Positions 47,469-56,920 of a stretch of 64,000 nt of DNA are shown here, piece after piece. The notes beneath the pieces were generated by a model that was given only the letters and a program-made list of their open reading frames with translations, was not told the DNA's origin and made no database searches. Positions within the stretch are counted from its first letter, which is position 1; every line of letters starts with the position of its first letter. Position numbers and translations under genes: made by a program. This stretch comes from Sinomonas atrocyanea (lineage in GTDB: Bacteria > Actinomycetota > Actinomycetes > Actinomycetales > Micrococcaceae), in the NCBI RefSeq assembly GCF_030811715.1, contig NZ_JAUSRH010000008.1, forward strand, positions 62,001-126,000. Reading direction: 5' to 3'.

Positions 47469-48574
47469 AGTCCAGCCACCCACTCTGCGTAGAAGACGGC
47501 CAGGCCTCCTGCGACGCAGAGCCCGGCGAGGATCCAGAACCGCACCACCACGGTCACCTCGGCCCAGCCCTTGAGCTCGAAGTGGTGCTGCAGCGGCGCC
47601 ATCTTGAACAGCCGCTTGCCCTTGGTGGCCTTGAAGTAGCCCACCTGCAGGATGACCGAGAGCGTGATGAGCATGAACAGTCCGCCGATGATGATGAGCA
47701 GGAGCTCGGTGCGGGAGAGGATCGCGAAGCCGGCGACGGCCGCGCCGATCGCGAGCGATCCCGTGTCCCCCATGAAGATCTTGGCCGGCGACGTGTTCCA
47801 CCAGAGGAATCCGACGAGGGCCGCGCTCATGATGGCGGCCAGCAGCGCGAGGTCGAGCGGGTCCCGGGTCTCGTAGCACACAGACCCGATCACGCGGGCC
47901 GAGCCGCAGGCCTGGTTGCTCTGCCAGATCCCGATGATCGTGTAGGCGCCGAACACCATGATCGAGGCACCCGCGGCGAGCCCGTCGAGGCCGTCGGTCA
48001 GGTTCACTCCGTTGCTGGCGGCCGTGACGATCAGGTTGGACCAGATCACGAACAGGATCGCCCCCAGGACGGTGCCGCCGAAGGCCAGGTCCAGCCACGG
48101 GATGTCCCGCAGGAACGAGATGTGCGTCGAGCCCGGGGTCAGGCCCCGGTGGTCCGGGAACTGCAGGACCAGCAGGGAGAACGCGATGCCCACGAGGCCC
48201 TGCCCGATGAGCTTGGCGCGGGCGCTGAGGCCGAGGCTGCGCTGCTTGGTGATCTTGATGAAGTCGTCGAGGAACCCGACGAGGCCCATGCCGACCATGA
48301 GGAACAGCAGCAGCGCAGCCGAGACCGTGGGGCTCGTGGCCGCCGGGTTCATGAGCCACGTGATCAGGTGGGTGAGGTAGTACGCCACGACCGAGGCGAG
48401 CACGAACACCGCGCCGCCCATGGTCGGGGTGCCGCGCTTGGTGTGGTGGGTGGTGGGGCCGTCGTCCCGGATGAACTGGCCGTACCCCCGCCGCACGAGC
48501 AGACGGATGAAGAGCGGGGTCCCCACGAGCCCGAAGAGCAGGGCGAGGCCGCCGCCGATCAGCAGTGCGATCAC
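47465..48574 (-). CDS. mraY: Phospho-MurNAc-pentapeptide transferase
   Basis: A 369-residue polytopic membrane enzyme that joins phospho-MurNAc-pentapeptide to undecaprenyl phosphate, forming lipid I. It has ten predicted helices. Signatures are GTPTMGG at residues 48-54, GFLDDFIK with the acidic active-site pair, [19 protein letters not shown] and the C-terminal [11 protein letters not shown]. The GTG 48574 starts one base after the murF stop. Confidence 0.97.
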   Translation of the reverse strand: MIALLIGGGLALLFGLVGTPLFIRLLVRRGYGQFIRDDGPTTHHTKRGTPTMGGAVFVLASVVAYYLTHLITWLMNPAATSPTVSAALLLFLMVGMGLVGFLDDFIKITKQRSLGLSARAKLIGQGLVGIAFSLLVLQFPDHRGLTPGSTHISFLRDIPWLDLAFGGTVLGAILFVIWSNLIVTAASNGVNLTDGLDGLAAGASIMVFGAYTIIGIWQSNQACGSARVIGSVCYETRDPLDLALLAAIMSAALVGFLWWNTSPAKIFMGDTGSLAIGAAVAGFAILSRTELLLIIIGGLFMLITLSVILQVGYFKATKGKRLFKMAPLQHHFELKGWAEVTVVVRFWILAGLCVAGGLAVFYAEWVAGL

Positions 48575-48575
48575 G

Positions 48576-50075
48576 TCAGCTCCGTTCCTGGATGTCCGCG
48601 GCGGCCTGCTGCTGCGGCAATGCTATCCGATCGCCCAGGGCGCCCAGGCCGACGCCGTTGGAGGACTTCACGAGGACGAGGTCGCCGGGGGCGAGCTCCT
48701 CCTCGAGCAGCGCGTAGGCGGCGTCGGCGTCCTCGACGAAGCTCGTCTCGTTGCCCCACGAGCCCTCGTTCACGGCCGAGACGTACAGCGGGCGGGCCTC
48801 GCGGCCGACCACGACGAGCCTGTCGATGTTCAGGCGCACGACGAGGGTGCCGACGGCGGTGTGCGCGGCGATCGACTCGTCTCCCAGTTCGAGCATGGCG
48901 CCCAGGACGGCCCACGTGCGCCGGCCCCGGCCGAGATCGGCGAGCGTCTGCAGCGCCGCGCGCATCGACTCGGGGTTGGCGTTGTAGGCATCGTTGATGA
49001 CGGTCACGCCGTCCGCGCGCTCGGTGCGCTGCATGCGCCAGCGGCTCCCCGGACCCTGCGCCGAGAGGGACTCGGCGATCTGGGCGAGGGGGACGCCGGC
49101 AGCGTGGGCCGCCGCGGCGGCCGCGAGCAGGTTCCCCGTGTGGTGGGCGCCGATGAGGCGGCTGGCCACGTGGACGGGCGCCTGGGCGCCCACCGAGAGC
49201 TCGAACACCGGGGAGCCGCCGGCGTCGACCGACGCGCCGTGGGCGGCGACCACGGTCCCGCGCTCGGCGTAGGCGCCCGCAGCCTCGGGGTGGGCGGTGA
49301 AGAAGACCGGCTTCGCCCGGGTCCGGGATTCCATGGCCCGCACGCGCGGATCGTCGAGGTTGATGACGGCGGCGCCCTCGGGCGCGAGCGCCTCGAGCAT
49401 CTCGCCCTTGGCCTTCGCGATGTTCTCGACGCCGCCGAACTCTCCGGCGTGGGCCGTCCCGACGATCAGCACCACCCCGATGTCGGGGCGGACCATCTGG
49501 GCGAGGTAGCGGATGTGGCCGATGCCGGTGGCGCCCATCTCGACCACGAGGTAGCGGGTGGTGAAGTCGGCACGGAAGACGGTGAGCGGCACGCCCACCT
49601 CGCCGTTGTAGGAGCCCTGCGGGGCCACGGTCGCGGCGGCCGTCGCCGAGCCGGCGGCGGTCGAACGGAAGATCCCGGCGAGCAGGTCCTTCGTCGTGGT
49701 CTTGCCGGCCGAGCCGGTGATCCCGACGACGGTGAACTCCTCGCCGCGCTCTGCGCGCACGGCGCGGATCCGGGCCACGGCTGCGGCGGCCAGGGCGCCC
49801 ATGGCGAGCACCGCGTCGGGCACGACGACGCACGGGTAGAGGGCCCCGGCGTCGTCGGCGACCTCGCGCTCGCACAGCGCCAGGGTGGCGCCGGCGCGGA
49901 AGGCCGCGCCGACGAAGGCATGCCCGTCGGCGTGCTCGCCGGGCTTGGCCACGTAGAGGGAGCCGGGGCCGGCCTCCCGGGAGTCGGTCACGACCGTGGT
50001 GGGGACGATGGCAGGGTCTGCGAGGAGGCGCCCGCCCGTGATCTCGGCGATCTGCGCCGCTGTGAACTCAATCAT
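48576..50075 (-). CDS. murF: UDP-MurNAc-tripeptide D-alanyl-D-alanine ligase
   Basis: A 499-residue cytosolic ligase that attaches D-Ala-D-Ala to complete the pentapeptide. The P-loop is [26 protein letters not shown] and [11 protein letters not shown] are MurF signatures, with [12 protein letters not shown] and [11 protein letters not shown] at the C-terminus. The ATG 50075 overlaps the murE stop by four bases. Confidence 0.97.
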   Translation of the reverse strand: MIEFTAAQIAEITGGRLLADPAIVPTTVVTDSREAGPGSLYVAKPGEHADGHAFVGAAFRAGATLALCEREVADDAGALYPCVVVPDAVLAMGALAAAAVARIRAVRAERGEEFTVVGITGSAGKTTTKDLLAGIFRSTAAGSATAAATVAPQGSYNGEVGVPLTVFRADFTTRYLVVEMGATGIGHIRYLAQMVRPDIGVVLIVGTAHAGEFGGVENIAKAKGEMLEALAPEGAAVINLDDPRVRAMESRTRAKPVFFTAHPEAAGAYAERGTVVAAHGASVDAGGSPVFELSVGAQAPVHVASRLIGAHHTGNLLAAAAAAHAAGVPLAQIAESLSAQGPGSRWRMQRTERADGVTVINDAYNANPESMRAALQTLADLGRGRRTWAVLGAMLELGDESIAAHTAVGTLVVRLNIDRLVVVGREARPLYVSAVNEGSWGNETSFVEDADAAYALLEEELAPGDLVLVKSSNGVGLGALGDRIALPQQQAAADIQERS

Positions 50076-51772
50076 TGCGCATCGGACTCTAGTGCGTCGG
50101 TGCCCGCAGAGGGGAATCCCGGGCCGGCCGGGGCCACCGGGCGGCCGTGCTCGGCGAGTGCCGCGCGCAGCTCGAGCCGGTCGTCGAGGGCGACGTTCAC
50201 TCCCTTGACCTCCTGGTAGGCCTCGTGCCCGCGCCCGGCGACGAGGATCACATCGTCCTCCCCCGCCAGCGAGACGGCATGGCGGATGGCCTCGGCGCGC
50301 GGGGCGACCTCGTCGATGCGGCGCCCGAGGCCGTGCCCGGCGTCCTCCGCGCGCGCCCCGGCGAGCACGTCGGCCCGGATGGCTGCGGCGTCCTCGTCGT
50401 GCGGGTCGTCGTCGGTGACGACGACGACCTCGGCGCCGCGCGCGGCGACCGCGCCCATGATGGGGCGCTTGCCCTGGTCCCGCTGGCCGGTGGCGCCGAA
50501 CACGACGATGAGGCGGCCTGCGCCCGCTGGGCGGACCGCGTCGAGGGCGCGCTCGAGGGCGTCGGGATTGTGCGCGAAGTCCACGACGGCGGCGGGGGCG
50601 GTGCCGATGAGCTGCATGCGCCCCGGCACTTCCACGGTGAAGGGGTCGGTGTCAAGGGCGCGCTGCAGCTCCTCGGCTGAGGCGCCCGCGGCGAGGACGA
50701 GCAACGTGGCCAGCGCGGCGTTGGCCACGTTGAAGCCGCCGGGAAGGCCCGAGCGAACGCGCAGCGCCGTGCCGTCGGCGTGGCGCAGCTCGAACGCAGT
50801 GCCCACCCCGGACCGCCGGGGATCCGCGACGGTCCAGTCCGCGGTGTCGGACCCGTCCGCGCCGCCGGCCTCGGTGCGCAGGGTGGTGACCGGGATCGGC
50901 GCCTCGGCCGCGAGGCGGCGCCCCCACACGTCGTCGACCGTCACGACTGCGCGGGCGGCCCGCTCCGGGGTGAAGAGCCGTGCCTTCGCCGCGTAGTAGT
51001 CCTCCATCGTGCCGTGGAGGTCGAGGTGGTCCTGCGTGAGGTTGGTGAAGCCGACGGCGTCGTAGCGGACCCCGTCGACGCGGCCGAACTCGATCGCGTG
51101 CGAGGAGACCTCCATGGAGGCGGCGCTCACGCCCTTCTCGCGCATGACTGCCAGGATCGCGTGGACCTCCGGCGACTCGGGCGTCGTGAGGCGGCTCGGG
51201 ATCGGCTCTCCCCCGGCCGAGATCTCGATTGTCCCGATGAGCCCGGTGCGGTGGCCGAGGGCGCGCAGCAGGGCGTTGGCGAAGTACGTCGTGGTCGTCT
51301 TGCCGTTGGTGCCGGTAACGCCGAGCAGGGTCAGGCCCGCACCGCGGCCCGTGCCGTAGACGAGCGCCGCCGCGGCGCCCACGGCCGCGCGGGGGGCGTC
51401 CAGGACGAGGATGGGAACCTCGACCGACGTCTCCGAGAGCGCGAGCTGCTGCGCGCCGTCGGGGTCGGTGACGATGGCCACCGCGCCGGCGTCCACCACC
51501 TGGCGGGCGAAGTCGGCCCCGTGGCGCGTGGCGCCGGGCAGCGCGAAGTAGAGGTCGCCGGGGAGCACCGCTCGCGAGTCGAGGGTCACCCCGGTCACGG
51601 CAGGGCCGTCCTCGAGCCCCTCCTGCGGGAGGCCGAGGAGCGCCGCGATCTCGGCCAGCGGCACCGGGTCGACGTGTGCCGGGCGTATGGCCGGCTGCCT
51701 GTCCTGCTCTGTGCCCCCCGGGGAGGCACTCCTGCCCGTGGGCATGGGCTGCTCGCTCACGTTCACCTTCAT
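50072..51772 (-). CDS. murE: UDP-MurNAc-L-Ala-D-Glu:L-lysine (third-residue) ligase
   Basis: A 566-residue cytosolic ligase that adds the third residue of the stem peptide. The P-loop is [13 protein letters not shown] and other motifs are EVSSHAIEFGRVDG and FTNLTQDHLDLHG. The residue-selecting loop reads DDDPHDED, not the DNPR of diaminopimelate-adding enzymes, so L-lysine is the likely substrate. I chose ATG 51772 (MKVNVSEQP), close after a TATAGA -10 element. It leads the murE-murF-mraY run. Confidence 0.94.
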   Translation of the reverse strand: MKVNVSEQPMPTGRSASPGGTEQDRQPAIRPAHVDPVPLAEIAALLGLPQEGLEDGPAVTGVTLDSRAVLPGDLYFALPGATRHGADFARQVVDAGAVAIVTDPDGAQQLALSETSVEVPILVLDAPRAAVGAAAALVYGTGRGAGLTLLGVTGTNGKTTTTYFANALLRALGHRTGLIGTIEISAGGEPIPSRLTTPESPEVHAILAVMREKGVSAASMEVSSHAIEFGRVDGVRYDAVGFTNLTQDHLDLHGTMEDYYAAKARLFTPERAARAVVTVDDVWGRRLAAEAPIPVTTLRTEAGGADGSDTADWTVADPRRSGVGTAFELRHADGTALRVRSGLPGGFNVANAALATLLVLAAGASAEELQRALDTDPFTVEVPGRMQLIGTAPAAVVDFAHNPDALERALDAVRPAGAGRLIVVFGATGQRDQGKRPIMGAVAARGAEVVVVTDDDPHDEDAAAIRADVLAGARAEDAGHGLGRRIDEVAPRAEAIRHAVSLAGEDDVILVAGRGHEAYQEVKGVNVALDDRLELRAALAEHGRPVAPAGPGFPSAGTDALESDAQ

Positions 51773-51788
51773 CGATCGGGGTTCCAAC

Positions 51789-51794
51789 TCTATA
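51789..51794 (-). promoter_or_regulatory. -10 element of murE
   Basis: The minus strand reads TATAGA (also TAGAGT in an overlapping frame), giving a leader of about 10 bases before ATG 51772. It suggests murE has its own start inside the long cluster. Confidence 0.45.
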
Positions 51795-51850
51795 ACGCCG
51801 GTTCCGGGCGCCGCCGTGGGGGGCGCCCGGAGTGGGCCATCGTCACGTGC

Positions 51851-53707
51851 TCACTTGGCGTACTGGGGCAGCTTGGCGGGGGTCCCGGTGGACGGCGGAA
51901 CGCCGTACTTGTGGAGGGTCTGGCTCATGACGGAGCGGAACACGTCCGCGTTGCCGATGCCGAAGATGTCGCCCTTGGGCCGCTGGATCACGACGGCGAC
52001 GATGTAGCGCGGGTCCTCCATCGGCGCCATGCCGATCAGCGAGGACGTCACGCCGTCGTACCCGGGGACCCCGTCCTCCCGGGGGGCCTCCGAGGTACCG
52101 GTCTTGGCGCCGACGCGGTAGCCGTCGATGGCCGCGGGCTTGACCTCGCCCTCGGTCACGTCGCTCTCGAGCATCTGCTGGACCTGCTGGGCAGTGGCCT
52201 TGCTGACCACCTGCGTCGGCGGGGACGTCTGCGGCGAGCTCGTGTGCCCGTTCTGGTCGACGTAGGCGTCGATGAGGCGCGGCTGGACCATGACGCCGTC
52301 ATTGGCGATCGCCTGGTACGCGCGTACGGTCTGGAGCGTGGACTGGGTCACGCCCTGTCCGAAGAGGACCGTGTACTGCTGGCGGCCGTCCCACTCCTGC
52401 GGGGTGTGCAGGACCCCCAGCGCCTGCCCGGGAAGGCCGATATCCACCGGCTGGCCGATGCCGAACTTCGTGAACCAGTCGTAGCGCTGTTGCGGCGAGA
52501 GCGCCTTGCCCGCCATGACCGTCCCCGTGTTCATCGAGTAGCCGAGGATGCCCGCGAGCGTGCGCTGCTCGGTGCCGTGTGTGAAGGCATCGGCGAACGT
52601 CTGGCCGTCGACGGTGTAGGTGGGCGGGATCGTGTACTGCGAGAGGGGATTGGCCTTGCCCTCCTGGATGAGGGCCGCCATGGTGATCGTCTTCTCGACC
52701 GACCCAGGCTCGTAGGCGGCGGTGACGGCGCGCGCGCCGCGGTCCTTCGCGGCGGTCTTGCCCGGGTCGTTGGGGTCGACCGAGTTCGAATCGGCCATGG
52801 CGAGGATGTTGCCGCTCTTGGCGTCCATGACGATCGCGATGCCCCACTCGGCGCTGTACTTGTCCGTCTGCGTCTGGATGGCCTGCTGGGTGAAGTACTG
52901 CAGGTCCGAGTCGATCGTGAGCTTGACCGTCTTGCCGTCCTGCGCCGGCGTGAGCTTGTCGGTGGCGACCGGGATCCGGAGGCCGTCGGCCCCGATCTCG
53001 TACTCGCGGGAGCCGTCCTGGCCCTTGAGCACGCTGTCCTGGGTCTGCTCGAGGCCTGCGAGGGCGGTGCCGTCCGAGCCCACGAATCCGACGAGGTTGC
53101 CCCCAACGGCACCGTTCGGGTAGACGCGCTGGGTCACGCCCTCCGACAGGATGCCGGGGAAGCCGATGGCCATCACGCGCGCCTCGGTGTCCGGGGTCAC
53201 GTCGCGCGCGACGTAGTTGAAGGGCTTGTCCCCGGTGATGGCGGCGGCCACGTCCGCGGCAGGCCTGCCCACGGCGTCTGCGAGCTGCTGGATCGCCTGG
53301 TCCCGGGTGATCGTGACGATCTTCTTGGTGCCGTCCCCCGCGTCGACGCGCTGCTCGAGCTCCGTGAAGTCCTTCGAGGAGGCGATGCGCTGGTCGACCG
53401 TGATGTTGTAGCGGACCACGCTCGAGGCCAGGACGGTTCCCTTGGAGTCGACGATCTGGCCGCGTTCGGCGGGGAGCACCGTCTTCTGGAGCCTCTTGCT
53501 CAGGGCCGCCTCCGCCAGGCCGCCCACGTCCATGCCCTGGACGAGCACGAGCCGGCCCCCGATGAGCAGGAGCAGGGCGAGCATGGCCGCGAGGCCGAGG
53601 CGGAGGCGGCTGGTGGCCCGGCGTGCGCGCCGGAGCGGGCCCTCGTCCGGTGTGCGCGGGCCGCCTCGCGCCTGCCTGCCCTGTGTGTCGGTGCTCTTCG
53701 CTGCCAC
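51851..53707 (-). CDS. ftsI: Class B penicillin-binding protein (FtsI type)
   Basis: A 618-residue septal transpeptidase with one membrane helix near residues 35-55. The dimerisation domain contains RGQIVDSKGTVLASS. The transpeptidase motifs are SVEK with Ser336 as nucleophile, SMN and KTGTSE. It crosslinks peptidoglycan made by FtsW and is the target of beta-lactams. I chose GTG 53707 with AGGGA upstream; an in-frame codon at 53755 would give 16 more residues. The gap to murE is 78 bases. Confidence 0.94.
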   Translation of the reverse strand: MAAKSTDTQGRQARGGPRTPDEGPLRRARRATSRLRLGLAAMLALLLLIGGRLVLVQGMDVGGLAEAALSKRLQKTVLPAERGQIVDSKGTVLASSVVRYNITVDQRIASSKDFTELEQRVDAGDGTKKIVTITRDQAIQQLADAVGRPAADVAAAITGDKPFNYVARDVTPDTEARVMAIGFPGILSEGVTQRVYPNGAVGGNLVGFVGSDGTALAGLEQTQDSVLKGQDGSREYEIGADGLRIPVATDKLTPAQDGKTVKLTIDSDLQYFTQQAIQTQTDKYSAEWGIAIVMDAKSGNILAMADSNSVDPNDPGKTAAKDRGARAVTAAYEPGSVEKTITMAALIQEGKANPLSQYTIPPTYTVDGQTFADAFTHGTEQRTLAGILGYSMNTGTVMAGKALSPQQRYDWFTKFGIGQPVDIGLPGQALGVLHTPQEWDGRQQYTVLFGQGVTQSTLQTVRAYQAIANDGVMVQPRLIDAYVDQNGHTSSPQTSPPTQVVSKATAQQVQQMLESDVTEGEVKPAAIDGYRVGAKTGTSEAPREDGVPGYDGVTSSLIGMAPMEDPRYIVAVVIQRPKGDIFGIGNADVFRSVMSQTLHKYGVPPSTGTPAKLPQYAK

Positions 53708-53792
53708 GTGTGTCCCTACGCTTCCCGATCTCCCTGCTGCTGCGCTCGGCCGCACCGCGCCGCGCTGGCGTCAGGCCGGTGGGCCGCGGGGG

Positions 53793-54437
53793 CTACTGGC
53801 CCGGCGTCTTCTGCGCGGGAGCCGGGATGGACCCGCCGTGGAGGTCGGCCTTCGCGGCGGGCCTGTCCGCTGGCTTGGCGGCCGGAGCGGTCGAGGCCGT
53901 GGTGGCCGCGGCCCCGGGCGCGAGTGCGTCCTTGGTCGTCGCTGCCGGCGCGGCGGAGAGCTGGCCGGGAACGGCGGGCGTCGCGATCGTGGCACCCTGG
54001 GAGGCACCCTTCTCCGCCGCCTTGGCGTTGCCGGTCACCGCGAGCGTCTTCACGTCGATCTGGCCGTTGGACGTCGAGGCGACCATTCCATATTGTGCCG
54101 CCCGCGCAGCAAGATTCTGGGGAGCCTGGAAGTTCTGGACCTGCTGTGTCAGTTCCTGGTTCTGCTTCTGGAGGCCCAGCTGGTCATTGCGCAGCTGCAC
54201 GAGCTGGTACTGCCCGGTCGAGACGGACACGTTGAGCACGAGCACGGCGAGGAGCGCCGCGGCGAGGACGCCGAGGCAGAAGATGGCGAACGGAGCACGA
54301 CGGCGCGCGGGCGCCGTGCGGACGACCGACAGCGGTGCCCGGCGCGGAGCAGCGGACGGGGCATCCCGCCGGGGTGCCGCCGTCGTGAGGGCGGACGTCC
54401 CGGCCACCGCCGCCTTCCGCTGTGCTGCTGCGCTCAT
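53793..54437 (-). CDS. FtsL-like divisome protein
   Basis: A 214-residue bitopic membrane protein: a basic N-terminus, one helix near residues 50-70 ([20 protein letters not shown]), then a leucine-zipper-like coil ([21 protein letters not shown]) and a long Ala/Pro-rich tail. Position between rsmH and the class B PBP, size and topology fit FtsL, although sequence identity is always low in this family. The M. tuberculosis gene at this place is Rv2164c. The ATG 54437 overlaps the rsmH stop (ATGA). Confidence 0.85.
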   Translation of the reverse strand: MSAAAQRKAAVAGTSALTTAAPRRDAPSAAPRRAPLSVVRTAPARRRAPFAIFCLGVLAAALLAVLVLNVSVSTGQYQLVQLRNDQLGLQKQNQELTQQVQNFQAPQNLAARAAQYGMVASTSNGQIDVKTLAVTGNAKAAEKGASQGATIATPAVPGQLSAAPAATTKDALAPGAAATTASTAPAAKPADRPAAKADLHGGSIPAPAQKTPGQ

Positions 54438-55435
54438 ACTCCACTCCTTGCCCTGATGCGTTCGGCCGCGCGGAGGCGAGCCGAGGCGGCGCGGGGGTTC
54501 TCCGCGATCTCGGCTTCCGTCGGCACTTCTGTTCCTTTGGTGATGATCTTCAGTTCGGGGCGGTGCTCCTCGAGCTCCACGGGGAAGCCGGGGGGCGCCG
54601 TCGACCGGCTCCGGGACTGGAGTGCGGCCTTGACGATGCGGTCCTCGAGCGAGTGGTAGCTCATGACCACGATCCGGCCGCCGAGGGTAAGGGTGCCGAT
54701 GGCGGCCGGGACGGCCCTCTCGAGCACGTCGAGCTCCTCGTTGACCTCGATCCGCAGCGCCTGGAATGTGCGCTTGGCGGGGTGGCCGCCGGTCCGCGCG
54801 GCCGCCGCGGGGACCACCGCACGGATGGCCTCGACGAGCTGGCCGGTGGTGGTGAACGGCTGCTTCTGGCGCTCGGCGACGATGTTCTTCGCGATCCGGC
54901 CCGCGAACTTCTCCTCGCCCCACGCGCGGATGATCCGGGTGAGGTCCTCGACGCTGTAGGTGTTGACCACGTCCGCCGCCGTCAGGCCGCGGCTCGTGTC
55001 CATGCGCATATCGAGCGGGGCGTCGTAGGAGTAGGCGAATCCGCGCTCGCGCTCGTCGAGCTGCATCGAGGAGACGCCGAGGTCCATGAGCACGCCGTCG
55101 GCGCCGGGCAGGCCGAGTTCTTCGAGCACCTCGGGGATCTCGTCGTAGACGGCGTGCACGAGCGTGGCCCGCTCCCCGAACGGGGCAAGGCGGGCGCCGG
55201 CGAGGGCGAGGGCCTGCTCGTCCCGGTCGATTCCCACCAGCGTCGCCGTCGGGAAGCGGGTCAGGATCGCCTCGCTGTGGCCGCCCATGCCGAGGGTCGC
55301 GTCGACCACCACGGGGGTGCGTCCCGCGGCGATGGCCGCCTCGACACCGCCGGACAGCAGGTTGACGCAGCGCTCGAGCAGCACGGGGACGTGGCGGTCG
55401 GATGTCGGCCGGTCCTGCTGGTCGTCGTTCGGCAT
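54434..55435 (-). CDS. rsmH: 16S rRNA (cytosine-1402-N4)-methyltransferase
   Basis: A 333-residue SAM-dependent methyltransferase acting on 16S rRNA C1402 in the ribosomal P site. It has [13 protein letters not shown], the SAM-binding [13 protein letters not shown], the [16 protein letters not shown] signature and [13 protein letters not shown]. It starts 159 bases downstream of mraZ, and no gene is visible in that gap. Confidence 0.96.
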   Translation of the reverse strand: MPNDDQQDRPTSDRHVPVLLERCVNLLSGGVEAAIAAGRTPVVVDATLGMGGHSEAILTRFPTATLVGIDRDEQALALAGARLAPFGERATLVHAVYDEIPEVLEELGLPGADGVLMDLGVSSMQLDERERGFAYSYDAPLDMRMDTSRGLTAADVVNTYSVEDLTRIIRAWGEEKFAGRIAKNIVAERQKQPFTTTGQLVEAIRAVVPAAAARTGGHPAKRTFQALRIEVNEELDVLERAVPAAIGTLTLGGRIVVMSYHSLEDRIVKAALQSRSRSTAPPGFPVELEEHRPELKIITKGTEVPTEAEIAENPRAASARLRAAERIRARSGV

Positions 55436-55594
55436 GGTCCACTCCTCCCGTGCGCATGCATCTGGTGTGGAGCGGATGCTCCGGGGTGCCCGGCTGGTCC
55501 AGATCCCCCTCCGCGCCGGTCGGTCGCCTGGCTCCGGGGAAGGTGAGCCAGGAAACCTTGCGGGGCGGCTGGAGATCTCGGCCAGCCAGCGGGA

Positions 55595-56026
55595 TCAGAC
55601 GATCCCTGGTATCGCGTCGTCGTCAGTCTCCGAGAAGGCGGATTCCTTCTCGGACAGGTAGTCCTCCCACGCCTGGGCGTCCCAGATCTCCGCCCGGGTC
55701 CCCACGCCGATCACGGCCAGGTCCCGGTCCAGGCCTGCGTACTTGCGCAGGTTCTGGGGGATCGTCACGCGCCCCTGCTTGTCGGGCACCTCGTCGGAGG
55801 CCCCAGACAGAAAGACCCGGAGATAGTCACGCGACTGACGCGAGGAGATAGGGGCTTCCCGCATCTGCTCGTGGACCCTCTCGAATTCCTTCTGGCTGAA
55901 GACGTAGATGCAGCGCTCCTGGCCCCGGGTCAGAACCAGCCCCTCGGCCAGTTCGTCTCGGTACTTCGCCGGGAGGATGAGTCGCCCCTTCTCGTCCAGA
56001 CGCGGCGAATAGGTACCGAGCAACAC
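55595..56026 (-). CDS. mraZ: Transcriptional regulator MraZ
   Basis: A 143-residue AbrB-fold DNA-binding protein that represses the division and cell-wall cluster. Two SpoVT/AbrB-like halves are seen in [16 protein letters not shown] and [16 protein letters not shown] chose GTG 56026 ([14 protein letters not shown] follows), with AGGTGG about nine bases upstream; a GTG 12 bases upstream is possible. It precedes rsmH and has a phased operator in its own promoter, so it regulates itself. Confidence 0.94.
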   Translation of the reverse strand: MLLGTYSPRLDEKGRLILPAKYRDELAEGLVLTRGQERCIYVFSQKEFERVHEQMREAPISSRQSRDYLRVFLSGASDEVPDKQGRVTIPQNLRKYAGLDRDLAVIGVGTRAEIWDAQAWEDYLSEKESAFSETDDDAIPGIV

Positions 56027-56067
56027 CGGCACCACCACCTGTCTGTGCGAGGCTGAACGTCCCTATC

Positions 56068-56103
56068 CGCCACTTCCCTCCAACATCCCCCACTTTACTC
56101 CAC
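56068..56103 (-). promoter_or_regulatory. MraZ operator: phased GTGG repeats on the mraZ promoter
   Basis: On the minus strand GTGGAG (56103), GTGGGG (56093), TTGGAG (56083) and GTGGCG (56073) begin at exact 10-base steps, with a weaker GGGGAG ten bases further up (56113). MraZ binds such direct repeats (TGG-type, 10-bp period) upstream of its own gene. Confidence 0.75.
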
Positions 56104-56119
56104 AGTCCTCCCCCGTCAA
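56092..56119 (-). promoter_or_regulatory. mraZ promoter
   Basis: The minus strand has TTGACG (56119-56114), a 16-base spacer and TAAAGT (56097-56092). The -10 lies inside the MraZ repeats, so bound MraZ would block it. It would give a leader of about 60 bases before GTG 56026. Confidence 0.55.
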
Positions 56120-56186
56120 TGCGACACGGCCCGCATGTCGCACCATCTGTACAAGGAACTCCCCCGGATTCATGCGGATCTCCGCG

Positions 56187-56224
56187 GTGGAGGCGAGGTG
56201 GAGGGAAAGGGCGGGACGGTGGAG
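56187..56224 (+). repeat. Three GTGGAG hexamers outside the 19-bp array
   Basis: GTGGAG occurs on the plus strand at 56187, 56198 and 56219 in a purine-rich context, the same hexamer as in the mraZ operator and in the 19-bp repeats but on the opposite strand. Confidence 0.5.
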
Positions 56225-56312
56225 CCCTGGGGCGCAGGCGGGGGCACGACGGCGGACGCTCGCCCTACGCCGTGCGGGCGTGGCCGCGCTTGTGGGCACG
56301 ACGGGGAGGGAA

Positions 56313-56388
56313 GTGGAGGACGGGGAGAGAAGTGGAGGACGGGGAGCAGGGTGGAGGACGGGGAGCGAGGTGGAGGACCGGGAGGTCA
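56313..56388 (+). repeat. Four 19-bp tandem repeats upstream of mraZ
   Basis: Four consecutive 19-base units start at 56313, 56332, 56351 and 56370 with the core GTGGAGGACGGGGAG followed by four variable bases. Only the last copy has a substitution in the core. A partial unit (ACGGGGAGGGAA) precedes them. They do not form an open structure or a gene. Confidence 0.9.
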
Positions 56389-56423
56389 GCGGAGCAAGCG
56401 CGCGTGCGGGCGCCCCAGGACAC

Positions 56424-56462
56424 GACTGTGCCCCGGAACCGAAACGGTTCCGGGGCACAGTC
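56424..56462. terminator. Strong hairpin downstream of the DUF3040 gene
   Basis: A perfect 17-bp stem (56424-56440 with 56446-56462) around GAAAC, 80 bases after the DUF3040 stop on the minus strand. No T tract follows, so it may act as a transcription barrier or RNA end. Confidence 0.7.
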
Positions 56463-56542
56463 AGGCCGTCAGGCGGTGCGTGGCGCTGGAGTCGCTGAGG
56501 CGCCTCGGCGAGGGGCCCGGCGCGCGGGCCGGGCGGGACGGA

Positions 56543-56902
56543 TCAGCCTTCGTCCCTGCGCCGTTCTTCCCACTGGGCTTCGAGCTTGCGGAGGAACCCG
56601 CTGCTCGTCCGCTTCGAGCCGCCTGAGCGGAGGCGCCGGCCGGGCCGCCTGAGCGTGCCGTAGTAGACGCTCGCGCCCATGAGGAGGAAGCCGAGGACCC
56701 CCACGAAGATGTTCTGGATGCTCACTCCGACCAGGAGGACGAGGATGCCCGCGATGACGCCGAGGACCCCGAGCACAATGTGCTTGGTCGAGAACGTCTT
56801 GAGGGCATCGGCGCCCATGGAATCGGCGAACTTGGGGTCCTCTTCGTGGAGCTGCTTCTCAAGCTGCTCCAGCATCTTCTGTTCGTGCTCCGAGAGAGGC
56901 AT
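56543..56902 (-). CDS. DUF3040 small membrane protein
   Basis: A 119-residue protein of the actinobacterial DUF3040 family, function unknown. The N-terminal PLSEHEQKMLEQLEKQLHEEDPKFA is the family hallmark and looks like an amphipathic or coiled segment. Two membrane helices lie near residues 42-60 and 62-78, and the C-terminus is basic (LRRPGRRLRSGGSKR). ATG 56902 has GGAGT upstream; an in-frame start at 56920 exists. The gene is next to mraZ in many actinobacteria, which suggests a wall or division link. Confidence 0.88.
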   Translation of the reverse strand: MPLSEHEQKMLEQLEKQLHEEDPKFADSMGADALKTFSTKHIVLGVLGVIAGILVLLVGVSIQNIFVGVLGFLLMGASVYYGTLRRPGRRLRSGGSKRTSSGFLRKLEAQWEERRRDEG

Positions 56903-56920
56903 GGCGACTCCTTCACGCAT

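Larger units (their letters stand above)
56027..56542. other. Region between mraZ and the DUF3040 gene
   Basis: This 516-base stretch holds, from mraZ outwards, the mraZ promoter with its operator array (56068-56119), a GTGGAG-rich block (56187-56388) with four 19-bp tandem repeats (56313-56388), and a hairpin terminator (56424-56462). I see no supportable gene; open frames on both strands cross the repeats and have no codon bias. Confidence 0.75.

Noticed and set aside
56313-56388. CRISPR-like array
   Set aside because: The units are directly adjacent with no spacers and are too short; no cas gene is present.
56063-56458. Minus-strand open frame across the mraZ promoter
   Set aside because: It contains the operator and promoter of mraZ and the repeats; no family similarity.
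56119-56652. Plus-strand open frame across the mraZ upstream region
   Set aside because: It runs through the tandem repeats, the terminator hairpin and the antisense of DUF3040; the protein is Arg/Gly low complexity.
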